Shown: positions 16,754-26,257, numbered from the stretch's first letter. The stretch: 64,000 nt of DNA from Sphingobium sp. YR768 (GCF_900111125.1 NZ_FOGE01000007.1:62001-126000), one strand, 5' to 3'. The notes: generated by a model not told the origin, from the letters alone. A program made the numbers and translations.

Positions 16754-17026
16754 TCAAATCCCAAGCGCAATATCCGCAGGAATCGAACCCTTCCGACCTA
16801 CCAGCCTTGCCCCGAAATCATCCTCGAGCGCTACTTTGGCAAGTGCATATTCGACGAGATCGGTTGTCGAAGCGAAACCGCTTTGCATCTTGGCACGATC
16901 GATGAGTTCGCGCGGCACGCGCACGCTGAGCTTGCTGTTCGCGCCGGACAGCAAGCCTGCCGCTTTTGCGGCGGCCATGACCGCTTCATGTCGCTGGGAC
17001 CGATTATCTTTGTGCTTTACCGGCAT
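16754..17026 (-). CDS. Ribbon-helix-helix / antitoxin-like protein
   Basis: 90 aa from ATG 17026, behind a strong GGAAGGGG; a longer frame to 17065 is possible. The core SKLSVRVPRELIDRAKMQSG, then TDLVEYALAKVALEDDFG, is typical of CopG/VapB-like antitoxins or orphan DNA-binding proteins with a strand-helix-helix plan. No toxin gene is adjacent. It follows the ABC exporter on the same strand at 77 bases and may be a regulator. Confidence 0.6.
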   Translation of the reverse strand: MPVKHKDNRSQRHEAVMAAAKAAGLLSGANSKLSVRVPRELIDRAKMQSGFASTTDLVEYALAKVALEDDFGARLVGRKGSIPADIALGI

Positions 17027-17102
17027 CGGGAACCCCTTCCATTGAACATATACGCCAATGTGCAAAGCTTGGGAAACCTTGCCGGGATGCTGTCATCCAA
17101 CC

Positions 17103-18833
17103 TCACTCTTGCAACCCATGCCAGAGAGCCGGGTAGGGCGCGCATCGCTGCATCAACTCCGCATGCGTTCCGCTGCCAACCAGTTTCCCTCCTTGCATGA
17201 AGAGAACCTGGTCGGCGCCCTTCGCTGTCGCCAAGCGATGGGTGATCATGACGAGCGTCGTCGCGCTATGGGTCCTGCGCCGCAGCCTTGCGATCGCATC
17301 TGCTTCGCTGCGCGGATCGAGCGCCGACGTGCTTTCATCCAGTATCAGGACCGGTACGTCGACCCCCGCCAACCGGGCAAGCTCCAGCTTCTGGATCTGG
17401 CCTCCCGACAGGCGCTCGCCCTGTTCTCCCAATTCCATATCGAAGTCGATCGGTCTTCCAGGCTCGTGGAAGCGCCAGACATGAAGCAGTTCCTCGACGT
17501 CAGTGATCTGCTGGTTCGCCGGGGGATAGAGGATGTTCTCCCGCAGCGACCGGTTGAACAGACCGATGAACTGCGGTGCATAAAGAATATAGCGATGACG
17601 TTCTCCCCATGGGATCGTCGTAACATCGACCCCTGCAATCTCGACTTTTCCCGAGGCAGGCGCGAGCACGCCGGCCAGAATTTGTGCAAGCGTGGATTTG
17701 CCCGAACCATTCGGGCCAACAATCGCGACGAAGCGCCCTGATGCGATGTGCAGCGAAATCCCGGCGAGAGCGGGCAGGCCATCACCATAGCTGAAGCTCA
17801 CGTTTTCGGCGGCGAGATCGGCATCGGCAAAGCGGCCGGGCTGCCGGCAACCCCGCTCGCCATCGACATTCGTCAATGCCAGCACATCGCGGATGTTGGC
17901 GATCGCGACGCCCGCCTGCGCCAGGATATAGCCCAGAGCGCTCAGCGGAACCGTCAGTCGAAAGGCGTAGGTTTGCAGCAGCACGAATTCGCCTGCCGTC
18001 ATTCGGCCTTTGCCTACGTCGAGACCGGCCAGCATCAGCAGCGCCACAAGCCCGGCCCCGACAATACAGAATTGCAGCGACGCCATGACGGTCAGCGAAC
18101 GATACATGCCGGAAGTGGCGTGCCGCCTGGCGCTCAAAGTCCTGCCTACATAGAGGAGTTCGCGATCGAGGGCGCCGTTGAGGATGACGCGGCGGGCATT
18201 GCGGACGATGTCGCCGATCGTGCGGGACACATGCGATGCAGCCGCATTGGTCGCATCGGCATGCACACGGTGGCGTGCCGCCCCCATCCAGGTCGCCCCG
18301 AGAAATCCTAAAAGCGTAAGCCCGAGGATCAGGACATAGCGCGGTTCGATCAGGCTGGCGATCACAGCGAGACTGGCGAGAGCCTGCAGAAACACGGGCC
18401 CCAGCCGCCAGATCAATCCTTCCACGACCAGCGTCAGGCTATAGGGCAATCGCTCCAGCATGCCGGGAACGCGTCCACTCCGGCTGTCGCGCGCCGCGGT
18501 GATTTGAGGCAGGGCGGCGGCAAGCGCATCGGTGGCGAGCCGTCGGCCCAGTGCATCGACCATAATCGCGGTGCAGGAAAGCCTGGCTGTTTCCAGGATG
18601 GAGGCGCCCGCCCAGCATCCCACGAACAGCAGGATGTACAATAACAATTGCACGGGCGATCCCACTGGTCCGGCCAGCGTGTCGATCAGCAGCTTGAGCG
18701 CATAGGGCCCGGCAACACCCATCGCGATCACAAGGGCTTCCAAGGCAAAAGCATCTATCAGGCTTCGCCTGGCGCCAAGGTCCGCCGACAGCATCAGCCG
18801 GACCAGCCGGACCAATATACCGAACGTGGTCAC
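17103..18833 (-). CDS. ABC exporter, fused permease and ATPase
   Basis: 576-aa half-transporter of the type I exporter family. Residues 20-310 hold about six transmembrane segments. The nucleotide-binding domain (about 340-576) has Walker A GPNGSGKS (373-380), Q-loop AYAPQF-like LYAPQF, signature LSGGQ (475-479), Walker B VLILDE (495-500), D-loop SALD and H-loop ITHRL (530-534). All catalytic residues are present. The substrate is unknown. It stands alone among plasmid-type genes, divergent from DUF932, so it may be cargo that exports a peptide or a drug. Confidence 0.9.
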   Translation of the reverse strand: MTTFGILVRLVRLMLSADLGARRSLIDAFALEALVIAMGVAGPYALKLLIDTLAGPVGSPVQLLLYILLFVGCWAGASILETARLSCTAIMVDALGRRLATDALAAALPQITAARDSRSGRVPGMLERLPYSLTLVVEGLIWRLGPVFLQALASLAVIASLIEPRYVLILGLTLLGFLGATWMGAARHRVHADATNAAASHVSRTIGDIVRNARRVILNGALDRELLYVGRTLSARRHATSGMYRSLTVMASLQFCIVGAGLVALLMLAGLDVGKGRMTAGEFVLLQTYAFRLTVPLSALGYILAQAGVAIANIRDVLALTNVDGERGCRQPGRFADADLAAENVSFSYGDGLPALAGISLHIASGRFVAIVGPNGSGKSTLAQILAGVLAPASGKVEIAGVDVTTIPWGERHRYILYAPQFIGLFNRSLRENILYPPANQQITDVEELLHVWRFHEPGRPIDFDMELGEQGERLSGGQIQKLELARLAGVDVPVLILDESTSALDPRSEADAIARLRRRTHSATTLVMITHRLATAKGADQVLFMQGGKLVGSGTHAELMQRCAPYPALWHGLQE

Positions 18834-18940
18834 TGCAATGGCCTCCTGGCGATCGATGGATGAGCCAGAAGGAGGATTTGGAACGCGGCCTCTATCCTAG
18901 CGTCAAATCCGGGCGTTGCGAAGCCGGGATCGCGAGACGC

Positions 18941-19021
18941 CGGAAAGGGAAGGGAGGGGCGGGAATGTGACGGGAGACGTGGATCGTCCCGTCGTCCCTC
19001 ACTCTCAAGGAGATGGTTCCC
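18941..19021 (+). promoter_or_regulatory. Purine-rich leader before DUF932 gene
   Basis: Tract GGAAAGGGAAGGGAGGGGC at 18942-18960 and GGGAATGTGACGGGAGAC following it, then a Shine-Dalgarno AAGGAG at 19006-19012. The AAGGAG sits only about one base before an ATG at 19013 but at a good distance from ATG 19022, which fixes the latter as the start. Confidence 0.4.
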
Positions 19022-20218
19022 ATGGCGACCCTTGCCCGCATGAACGAAGCGCCCCCCGTATCCGCCCCCTATCGCATCGATGTCTCGCGCGGCGGCCGCA
19101 GTGGCCGCGTGTCCTCGGAATGGTTCTCCAGGCCCGACGACGAGAAATTCCTCTCGCTCTCCAGCCTCTACGACAGCGTGCGAGCCCGCGCCGATCGCTC
19201 GACTACCCGGACCGTCGAAAGCCGCGCGATCCGTGTCGAGGCGAGAAGCGATAATCCCGAACGGCTCACGCTGATCGCACCGGGCGACGAGCGTCCGCTC
19301 ACACCTACCAACTGGTCCTTCGGCCAGGTCGCGAGCCTCGTCGGTGCCCCGGCCTCCTATCTGCGCCAGCTGCCCGCGGCGCTCGCCGGTATCAATCTGC
19401 AGCACGGTCTTGTCACCCACAGAGGCGAACAGATCAAAATATTGCAGACCGACGATGGCCGAACAGAACTTCGGGCCGCGACCGGAAGTCAGTACGGCAG
19501 GGTGTACGACTGGGAACTCATAAAGGCCATCATGGCATTCGCTGGAGATGGTGTCGGGGACACACGGTGGAAGGTTCCTGGAACGATCGACTGGGGGAGC
19601 ATGAGCTATAATCCCTATGTCGATATCAGCAAGGAGACGACCACACTCTACGCATCGGACAGGGATGTCTTCGTATTTCTTGTCGACGACACTCATCCAA
19701 TCGAAGCGGGTAAACTGCCAAACGGCGATCCCGATCTCTATTTTCGCGGTTTTTATGCGTGGAATAGTGAGGTTGGCTCCAAGACACTGGGGATCGCGAC
19801 TTTCTACTTGCGCGGCGTCTGCGCGAACAGATGCCTGTGGGGCGTCGAAAATTTCGAGGAAGTGAATATCCGGCACTCAAAGTTCGCCGGCGCCCGTTTC
19901 GCACACCAGGCCGCTCCCGCGCTCGAGCACTTCGCCAATTCCTCCCCGCTGCACTTCATCACCGGCATCAATGCCGCGCGCGAACGCATTGTCGCACGCA
20001 AGGACGAGGATCGCGATGCCTTCCTGCGCCGGCGCGGCTTCTCGAAAGCCGAGACGACGAAGATCATCCAGACGGTCCTTGCCGAGGAAGGGCACCCGCC
20101 CACGAGCGTCTATGATTTTGTGCAGGGCATCACCGCGGTGGCCCGCACCAGGCCGCATCAGGACAGCCGCCTCGAGCTCGAAGGCAAGGCCCGCAAGCTC
20201 CTCGAACAGGCGCTCTGA
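19022..20218 (+). CDS. DUF932 protein
   Basis: 398 aa. DUF932 proteins are widespread on plasmids and phages and have no settled function. Family features: TNWSFGQVASLVGAPASYLRQLP (two segments), the central LRAATGSQYGRVYDWELI, a strand-rich section with DRDVFVFLVDD, and FRGFYAWNSEVGSKTLGI, followed by NRCLWGVENFEEV and HSKFAGARF. The C-terminal helical part ends in LLEQAL. Start at 19022, because the ribosome site is too close to ATG 19013. Confidence 0.88.
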   Translation: MATLARMNEAPPVSAPYRIDVSRGGRSGRVSSEWFSRPDDEKFLSLSSLYDSVRARADRSTTRTVESRAIRVEARSDNPERLTLIAPGDERPLTPTNWSFGQVASLVGAPASYLRQLPAALAGINLQHGLVTHRGEQIKILQTDDGRTELRAATGSQYGRVYDWELIKAIMAFAGDGVGDTRWKVPGTIDWGSMSYNPYVDISKETTTLYASDRDVFVFLVDDTHPIEAGKLPNGDPDLYFRGFYAWNSEVGSKTLGIATFYLRGVCANRCLWGVENFEEVNIRHSKFAGARFAHQAAPALEHFANSSPLHFITGINAARERIVARKDEDRDAFLRRRGFSKAETTKIIQTVLAEEGHPPTSVYDFVQGITAVARTRPHQDSRLELEGKARKLLEQAL

Positions 20219-20254
20219 CGTCGGGCCTCCGTCCGCTTCTTCCCTTTCCAGTCC

Positions 20255-20295
20255 GGCATCCTGGTCCCGCGCCAGGATGCCCTTTCTCATGAAAG
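20255..20295 (+). terminator. Hairpin pair after DUF932 gene
   Basis: GGCATCCTGG (20255-20264) pairs perfectly with CCAGGATGCC (20272-20281) around a 7-base loop. A second small stem CTTTC/GAAAG (20282-20295) follows immediately. The tail CTTTCTC is a poor T-run, so this may be an attenuator or mRNA-processing structure ahead of the small gene at 20305. Confidence 0.5.
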
Positions 20296-20304
20296 GATGC
20301 CCTC

Positions 20305-20517
20305 ATGCGTCCCCAAAAATCCGCTCTCTTCGAGGAATTTACCGTCGACGTCGCCTTTTTCAGCGGGGCCGACCCTTTCGCCACCGAGACATATCGGATT
20401 CCTGCCCCGACATGGTTCAGCGCACAGCAGCAGGCTCTGCATATGTCGGTGAACAGCGTCTACGACAATGCGCGCATTCCCGATCTGCGTCGCACCGCCA
20501 CCGTCCGACCCGCCTGA
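20305..20517 (+). CDS. Small hypothetical protein (70 aa)
   Basis: 70 aa from ATG 20305, ribosome site GAAAGGATG. Contains FEEFTVDVAFFSGADPFATE, then a Pro/Trp segment and a helix SAQQQALHMSVNSVYDN. I recall similarly small proteins next to DUF932 genes on sphingomonad plasmids but cannot name a family. Confidence 0.55.
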   Translation: MRPQKSALFEEFTVDVAFFSGADPFATETYRIPAPTWFSAQQQALHMSVNSVYDNARIPDLRRTATVRPA

Positions 20518-20603
20518 CGCTGGTCTGCGATCACGCGGGCCAAAGCCGGCCACTGCGCTGCCCCAATGCGTCGCAGTGCCCGGTCCCCACCAAGGAAATC
20601 ATC

Positions 20604-21071
20604 ATGCAGCAACCCGACGATCGCATGTGGCGTGCGCTGCTCGATTTCCGCGCGCGCCATGGCAGGCGTTGGAAGGACGCGCTCAATCTCAAATGGATGA
20701 ACGGCGATGACGAGCGGGAGCCAGACAGCGCATCGCTTCGTATGATCCGCAACCAGTTCGGGCCATCCTGGCTATGGGACTTGCCGAAGCTTCGCCTCGA
20801 CAACGCAGGGCGCCGCCTCGCCAATCTGGAAAAGCTTCCAGACATGTGCGCCTGCCCACATCCGGAAACCGGCGAGACCATCGTCATAAAACGCGGCGAG
20901 ACCGGATATTGGCCGATGCCCTCGTTCATCGCGGTCGATGCGCTCAATGCGAGTTTCAACGCTACGCCTGCCGCGATCGCAGCCATGCAGGCCGGCGCCA
21001 TGTTCGGATGGCACGTCCGGGCAGCCGATCCCGATCACTATGACGCGGCCGGCCGCAACTGCCATGACTGA
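20604..21071 (+). CDS. Hypothetical protein (155 aa)
   Basis: 155 aa from ATG 20604 behind CAAGGAAATC. N-terminus QQPDDRMWRALLDFRARHGR, then WKDALNLKWMNGDD, a plan repeated in part in the following gene (HGYDWDDAVQYGDG). Central HPETGETIVIKRGETGYWPM. Function unknown. Its last eight bases overlap the next start at 21064. Confidence 0.6.
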   Translation: MQQPDDRMWRALLDFRARHGRRWKDALNLKWMNGDDEREPDSASLRMIRNQFGPSWLWDLPKLRLDNAGRRLANLEKLPDMCACPHPETGETIVIKRGETGYWPMPSFIAVDALNASFNATPAAIAAMQAGAMFGWHVRAADPDHYDAAGRNCHD

Positions 21072-22326
21072 AACCCCGACATTCTTCGATCCCGCCGATG
21101 CGCGATGCTGGATCACGCGGGGGCGCCCTGAGCATCATGCAGAGCAACTGGCTCGCGCATGGGCTGACTTCCCGGATCTTCCAAATGAGGCGCCAGCGCA
21201 GGACCGGATGGCCCGCATTCGTGAACGGGTTGCAGCGCTCCGTCCTCTCAACGACGCCATCCGCGAGGAAGGCGAACGCGAGAGGAAGAGCAGGAATTTC
21301 GCCTTCATCGAACGTCGCGTAGCCGCAGGCAGCGCCGACCCGCGCGATCATTTCATCTTGCAGGCCCGGACCCGCCATGGATATGACTGGGACGACGCCG
21401 TTCAATATGGGGACGGCACTATCGCGGCGCTTTCAGGCTGGGAGCCGCGCCGATCCTGCCGTACCCCGGGTGGCACGAACGCTGATCCTCTCAAGCGTGC
21501 CTACGCCCAGGGCTTTCGCGACGCGGGAGGCTGTTTCGACGACCCGTTCGATGCGGCAAGGCGTGCCTATGCCGCTGCGACCGCGATGCCGTGTGAAGCA
21601 CGAAAGGCCCCGAACCAGCCGGTGTCCCGGCCGCCTCCGAGCAGTTGGCCTCTTCCCACCGACGCGCCGCGCCCCACGCGGTGGTCCAGGCGCCTGCTGA
21701 TCGTAGGGGAGGCCATCGCGGCGGACACCGGTCTCGACCTTTCCGCCATGCTCCAGTCCCGCCCAGGTCACCAGGCGATGACAGCCATTCTGGCTCTTCC
21801 CGGACAGGGATTTCGCCTATGGAATAGTGTCTGCAACGCCGAAACGGCGCGTGCGCTCAGCCCATTGCCTGTCCTGCTCGCCGATATCGATCCTGATGAT
21901 CTTCTGATTGTCGCGAATGGCGCGGATCTCGACTGGATCGACCATCATGCCGATCTGCTTCCGCTATGCCGCACCATGGAGAGAACGCGAAACTCCGTGA
22001 TCCAGCAGCGCGGTCAGCTGCGCATGTGGCTCGACCGTGGGTTCGATGCCGGCGAAACCATGGCCGGCGGCCATATCTTCTGGACGAAGATCGCCCAGGG
22101 TCTCTCCGGTCGTCTTGGCGAATTCACGGTCCGCTATGCCGGTCCCGCCCAGCCGCGCGGCCATCATATCGTCGTAGAGCGCACAGGCGGAACCTCCGCA
22201 ACAGGCTTCATGACGCCACGGGGCGAACCGCTCAAGCCTGAAGCGATCATCTCCAACAAGGCGCATTTGCGCAAACATATGGCGGCAATGCTGCGCCGCT
22301 TCGCCTCAGCGGTCCCGCACTACTGA
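21064..22326 (+). CDS. Hypothetical protein (420 aa)
   Basis: 420 aa from ATG 21064, overlapping the previous stop. The N-terminal 80 residues are helical and charged (RERVAALRPLNDAIREEGER). The middle is Pro-rich and likely a linker (PVSRPPPSSWPLPTDAPRP). The C-terminal part is globular with helices around HADLLPLCRTMERTRNS and a final strand-rich segment (RGHHIVVERTGGTSATGF). No motif identifies a family. Confidence 0.6.
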   Translation: MTETPTFFDPADARCWITRGRPEHHAEQLARAWADFPDLPNEAPAQDRMARIRERVAALRPLNDAIREEGERERKSRNFAFIERRVAAGSADPRDHFILQARTRHGYDWDDAVQYGDGTIAALSGWEPRRSCRTPGGTNADPLKRAYAQGFRDAGGCFDDPFDAARRAYAAATAMPCEARKAPNQPVSRPPPSSWPLPTDAPRPTRWSRRLLIVGEAIAADTGLDLSAMLQSRPGHQAMTAILALPGQGFRLWNSVCNAETARALSPLPVLLADIDPDDLLIVANGADLDWIDHHADLLPLCRTMERTRNSVIQQRGQLRMWLDRGFDAGETMAGGHIFWTKIAQGLSGRLGEFTVRYAGPAQPRGHHIVVERTGGTSATGFMTPRGEPLKPEAIISNKAHLRKHMAAMLRRFASAVPHY

Positions 22327-22378
22327 CCTGTCCCGAACGACGCGAGGCCGGCTCGCATCGCGAAACTGGAAACCCATC

Positions 22379-22813
22379 ATGACCATCCCCACGACCAGCA
22401 GGACCCTCATTCAAGCCAACATCGACAGGGCGGGCCGGCATATCTTCGCAATCTTCCCCGACGCCGACACGCCGGGCTTCGCCTACACGATCGGCAACGC
22501 CCGCCTTGGCCTGCCCGAACTGCTGATCATCGGTAATTTCGCGCCGATCCTGATGGCATCGGTTCTCAACGAAGTCGGTCGACGCATGCGCCAGACGGAG
22601 CAGGTGCCCGACAGGGACATCGATATCGGCGGCGCCTTCCCGATCCGTCCGCGCCTTGCCGGGGCGACGGCACGCAGCGCATTCACTATCCAGGTTGGGC
22701 GCTTTCTTGGTCATGAGGAATATGCCGTCGTCCAGCTCCTCCTGCCCGATCCGATGGGCCTGTATCCGGGAGAGGCGGGATGCGACCCTCGTTACGACGT
22801 TCCCCGCCCATAA
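22379..22813 (+). CDS. DUF4262 protein
   Basis: 144 aa with the DUF4262 hallmark FAYTIGNARLGLPELLIIGNF (N-terminal third), then a helix LMASVLNEVGRRMR and later strands ending VVQLLLPDPMGLYPGE. The domain is a small alpha/beta fold of unknown activity, found in many bacterial accessory genes. Clear start at ATG 22379 after GGAAACCC. Confidence 0.85.
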   Translation: MTIPTTSRTLIQANIDRAGRHIFAIFPDADTPGFAYTIGNARLGLPELLIIGNFAPILMASVLNEVGRRMRQTEQVPDRDIDIGGAFPIRPRLAGATARSAFTIQVGRFLGHEEYAVVQLLLPDPMGLYPGEAGCDPRYDVPRP

Positions 22814-22838
22814 TGTCCTACCCTTGAGGAACGCGGCC

Positions 22839-23150
22839 ATGCGCCCGAATGCGACAGTGCCATACACAGAAGCAGGCCAGCAAAACCCGTTGTCCCTGAT
22901 CGTCAGGCAAGCCGGATATCCGGACATCATCGTGGAAACGCTAGAAGACGCATCCCAGCGCTATTGCGAACGCCGCGACCAGACTGGTCTTGGCGCCAGT
23001 ACCTTCCCGGATGCCACCCTCATCCGCGAGGACATCGTCGTCGGTCGCATCAGCTACAATGGCCGTATCTGGCATCCCATCCCGTGGCGACCGGGCGACA
23101 GGCCCATCTATGACAACGCAGCTTGTCGTGGTGACCAGCCAGAGCGCTGA
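22839..23150 (+). CDS. Hypothetical protein (103 aa)
   Basis: 103 aa from ATG 22839 with TTGAGGA upstream. Residues NPLSLIVRQAGYPDIIVETL, then DASQRYCERRDQTGLGASTF (a helix of the type seen in small accessory plasmid proteins), then DIVVGRISYNGRIWHP (strand pair). The plan 'Ser/Arg-Asp-X2-G-X-GAS-X-FP' recurs in plasmid proteins I have seen, but no function is known. Confidence 0.6.
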   Translation: MRPNATVPYTEAGQQNPLSLIVRQAGYPDIIVETLEDASQRYCERRDQTGLGASTFPDATLIREDIVVGRISYNGRIWHPIPWRPGDRPIYDNAACRGDQPER

Positions 23151-23215
23151 CATCCGTTTCAGTCCAATCCGGCCCATTTTTGCAGGACATACAGACCGCC
23201 TTCACGACCGGGCAC

Positions 23216-23287
23216 CGGAGCGAAGGGGGGAGGGGGCCTGTGTGAAACCGCGAGCAGCATTGCGCACGCATATAAAGGAAATGCCCG
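23216..23287 (+). promoter_or_regulatory. Purine-rich leader
   Basis: GGAGCGAAGGGGGGAGGGGG spans 23217-23236. The gene at 23288 follows at about 50 bases with ribosome site AAAGGAAATG. Same leader type as at 6571 and 18941. Confidence 0.35.
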
Positions 23288-23749
23288 ATGGATATGATCA
23301 CCTGCAGGACCCGCGTCAGCGGGCAGGCTCCGCTTTACAGCTATCGGGTTCTCGTCCCGCTGGACCAGCTTGCTCCCCACCGTCGGCATCGTGTCGTCAT
23401 TCTTCATGTCCCCACACCGGCGGGCCGGTTTCCCTGCACCCGGCTCGCCGACGTGCTGGCGTCAGGACGCTGGTTCGAGCGCTATCTCGCCATGCATTGC
23501 GGTCTGGCCGCGCGGCTCAACCTCGTGTCACGCCGTGTCGAGGCCATCATCCTGCATGCCATTTTCCCTGCAATGACCGCGCGTCTCGTTCCGCCGATGC
23601 TTCTCCTGGAGCATGAGCCTGGCGAGGCCCGCCATCGCATCTCCGGCATCGATCTCAATGCTGCCTTCGATAGCCTTGCACCCAGGATCGAAACGCTGAT
23701 CTCCACCGATCTCGACCTTTGTCGCAACGATCACCGCCGCGCAGCCTGA
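23288..23749 (+). CDS. Hypothetical protein (153 aa)
   Basis: 153 aa, start ATG 23288 behind AAGGAAATGCCCG. Sequence is strand/helix mixed, for example SYRVLVPLDQLAPH, HRVVILHVPT, and a late segment GIDLNAAFDSLAPRIETLI. No recognised domain. It is followed after 15 bases by the DUF5983 gene and is probably in the same operon. Confidence 0.6.
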   Translation: MDMITCRTRVSGQAPLYSYRVLVPLDQLAPHRRHRVVILHVPTPAGRFPCTRLADVLASGRWFERYLAMHCGLAARLNLVSRRVEAIILHAIFPAMTARLVPPMLLLEHEPGEARHRISGIDLNAAFDSLAPRIETLISTDLDLCRNDHRRAA

Positions 23750-23764
23750 AGCAGGATTGAGCCC

Positions 23765-24847
23765 ATGACCCGCTATGCCCCCTTCCATCTCGAAATCGCT
23801 GCCTGCCTGTGGGAGGCGGTTTTGACCTTGCGTGACCGGCCTGCCGCCGATCCCGATGCGCTCGAACGCGCCCTGGCCATCCGCAAGACGTTCGACAGGC
23901 TTGGGGCAGAGACCCTGCGTCCCATCATACTCAACTGGACCGCTACGGTCGAACGGGCATGGCAGCAGCTTGATGATGATTGTCCTTTCGGTCTCGACTG
24001 GGCCTATATCGGCCGATGGCTGGCCGAAAGCGTCGACTGGTCCCATCCGCACCACCCGGTCCTGCGTTCCGATGCGGCCGGACAGAACGCTGCACAGGCT
24101 TGGGTAACGAGCATCGGGAAAGAGCCATCGTCGGGACCGACAATTATCGCCAGCCGCGAGGATCATCTCGCCCTGCTGGCGCGGGCACGCTCGGCCATCG
24201 AGTATCCTGATTGCCTCGCAAACCCTGCGCGCAGCGAACTGATTACGGCAATCCGCAGTGCCGAAGACCACATCGAGCGATCGCCCTTGCCCTGGCCGGT
24301 CCAGCTTCATGCCGCCGCTATCGAGCACCGCTACGGCACCAATATCCATGCCGCGATCGATGAGGCCACGCTGGACGCGGAAATCGCCGCCTGGTGCCGG
24401 GAGTGGTGGAAAGAAACTGGCGACGAGCGGGATCCCGCCACGCTGGACAATGAGACTGTGATCGCCGTCTATTTCGACGGGCATCCGTCGGACGGATGCG
24501 CCAAAGACCTACTCCAGGTCACGCCGCCGCTTCTCCACACAAGCCTCGCTTCGAAATCGGTGGAAACCGGGCGCTATTGCGTGCTCTCGACCGCGCATCT
24601 GACGGTCCAGACCGCCGGCCTTCTCGATGGCTGGGCGTCCTGGCCGCCGACCGAGCGGCCGATCGACATCGCCGCCTCCGTCTATGGCTGGTTCGTGCCC
24701 ACCCGTTCGCTCGACGAAGCGCGCCAGGCGCAACTGCCGGCAGACCTGCTGCGCCTGATGGCGTTCGGTCGAAGCCGGGGCTTCCAGTTCCTGCTCCTCG
24801 ATTGCGACGGTGACCGCTCGGATGATCTGCCGGCCCACGACTGGTAA
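23765..24847 (+). CDS. Protein with C-terminal DUF5983-like domain
   Basis: 360 aa. The last third (about 250-360) matches my memory of DUF5983: LSTAHLTVQTAGLLDGWA, later YGWFVPTRSLDE, and the end GFQFLLLDCDGDRSDDLP. The first 240 residues are helical, with two long helices around DALERALAIRKTFDRLGAE and HLALLARARSAIEY, and are not recognised. The gene ends 21 bases from the convergent DUF6880 gene. Confidence 0.7.
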   Translation: MTRYAPFHLEIAACLWEAVLTLRDRPAADPDALERALAIRKTFDRLGAETLRPIILNWTATVERAWQQLDDDCPFGLDWAYIGRWLAESVDWSHPHHPVLRSDAAGQNAAQAWVTSIGKEPSSGPTIIASREDHLALLARARSAIEYPDCLANPARSELITAIRSAEDHIERSPLPWPVQLHAAAIEHRYGTNIHAAIDEATLDAEIAAWCREWWKETGDERDPATLDNETVIAVYFDGHPSDGCAKDLLQVTPPLLHTSLASKSVETGRYCVLSTAHLTVQTAGLLDGWASWPPTERPIDIAASVYGWFVPTRSLDEARQAQLPADLLRLMAFGRSRGFQFLLLDCDGDRSDDLPAHDW

Positions 24848-24868
24848 TCTTTGCCGGGCATCATGCCG

Positions 24869-26257
24869 TCAGGTTGGAATCTGGCTCCAAAAGCCGATTT
24901 TGCGCCCATGGCTACGGCGCAGAAGATCAATCCAGTCGATATGGCGCATGATATCTGCTCCGGCATCAATGCCGTCCGCGAGCTTGCCGGCAGCGACGAA
25001 ATCCTGCAGCGCATAAGCATAATATTTCGACGCGCCACGATCGAGCACGCCAGTGACCAGCTGCCGGTAGAGCAGGGTCGCGCCGACCGGATCGCTACAC
25101 GAGAGAGCCTCGGCACAGGGGCGCAGGATCTCATAGGCCCGCCCATCCAGGTGATCGATACGAGCTCGGACCAGCTGGCCGGCGCGCTTCAGATCCGGCC
25201 ACTCCACGAGAAAGGCGAGGGCGGGGACGCCGGGATCGAACGCCATTGCCTGATCGAGCGCCTGCTGCTCCGCGTCGAAATCCTCAAAATCCGGCAGGTT
25301 CTTGAGCCAGTCGCGCAGCGCCTGGCTGTCCAGCCAGCGATCGAAGATCGCCTTGCGCTGCGCCTGCGCGTCTTCCCTGCGACCCAGGGCGCAGAGGGCC
25401 TGCAACTTCAGGTCGGCAAGCTCGCGCTCGTTATGCCCGCGCTCGGTCGGCGCTTCGATCCAGCCGAGTGCTTCTTCGCAGCGTCCATGTGCGATCAGCC
25501 GTTCGGCCACTTTCGCATTGAGCAGCGCGTTTCGTCGATCAGGATCGACAGTGGCGATGTAGGCGTCAACATCATCATCCAGGTCGGCGAGTTTGGGGAG
25601 GAGCCACCCGGCCGTATAGTCGAAACGCCTCCGCTGCGCATCGGGCAGCGATGCCTGCCGCTCCAGCAGCATATGTCGAAGCGCCGCCCGGCCCTCTTTG
25701 CCCAGCGCAGGCGAAGCGGCTTCCGGCAACTCGTCGAACACGCCATAGCCGTCACTCTCGATCAGCGTCAGAATGTCGCCTGCCAGTATGTTGGGTTCCG
25801 GGGCGCCCGCGCGGCACCAGAGTTTCCCCAGATCCTCGCCGCCCTGCCGGAACACATCGCCGAGCGCACCGCTGCTGTCATCTGCGCGTTCGAATACAGG
25901 TTCGGCGAGGCTGAGAAAAAGGCGCATCAACTCGATGGCCTCCTGCGGCGAGGTTTCGGCAAGTGGCCCCGCTATGCCGGCGCGCAACTGGTCGAGTTCC
26001 TGGGCGAGCGGCCGCACCTTGTCCCACTCGATAAAACTGCGCGAGCGGCGGATGGTCTTCAGGCGCTTGCCGATCTCATGTGCCAATGCGCCGCTGTCAT
26101 CCCTGGCCGCCATCTCCATCCGCGCGGCACGCGCGAAAATGGGATCGGTCTCGGCCTGGTTCAGCACAAGCCGCGCCAGCCGGGCAACGCCCAGGCTCTC
26201 CAGATTTTCGAGCGTCAGCTTGGATGAACTGCGCGTAGCCCTAGCGCGCGACGCCAT
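24869..26257 (-). CDS. DUF6880 protein
   Basis: 462 aa from ATG 26257; the frame extends far upstream, but the family begins at about LTLENLESLGVARLARLVL, and a small ORF ending at 26257 overlaps this start by one base. The protein is almost entirely helical, with TPR/HEAT-like pairs (EEALGWIEAPTERGH, REDAQAQRKAIFDRWL). DUF6880 proteins are of unknown function, often annotated simply as hypothetical, and may be adaptor scaffolds. Confidence 0.8.
   Translation of the reverse strand: MASRARATRSSSKLTLENLESLGVARLARLVLNQAETDPIFARAARMEMAARDDSGALAHEIGKRLKTIRRSRSFIEWDKVRPLAQELDQLRAGIAGPLAETSPQEAIELMRLFLSLAEPVFERADDSSGALGDVFRQGGEDLGKLWCRAGAPEPNILAGDILTLIESDGYGVFDELPEAASPALGKEGRAALRHMLLERQASLPDAQRRRFDYTAGWLLPKLADLDDDVDAYIATVDPDRRNALLNAKVAERLIAHGRCEEALGWIEAPTERGHNERELADLKLQALCALGRREDAQAQRKAIFDRWLDSQALRDWLKNLPDFEDFDAEQQALDQAMAFDPGVPALAFLVEWPDLKRAGQLVRARIDHLDGRAYEILRPCAEALSCSDPVGATLLYRQLVTGVLDRGASKYYAYALQDFVAAGKLADGIDAGADIMRHIDWIDLLRRSHGRKIGFWSQIPT

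Noticed and set aside
24851..26227. Long open frame of 458 codons on the plus strand
   Set aside because: It is antisense to the DUF6880 gene, has no ribosome site and reads as Arg/Gln-rich without domains. High G+C makes such shadow frames common.
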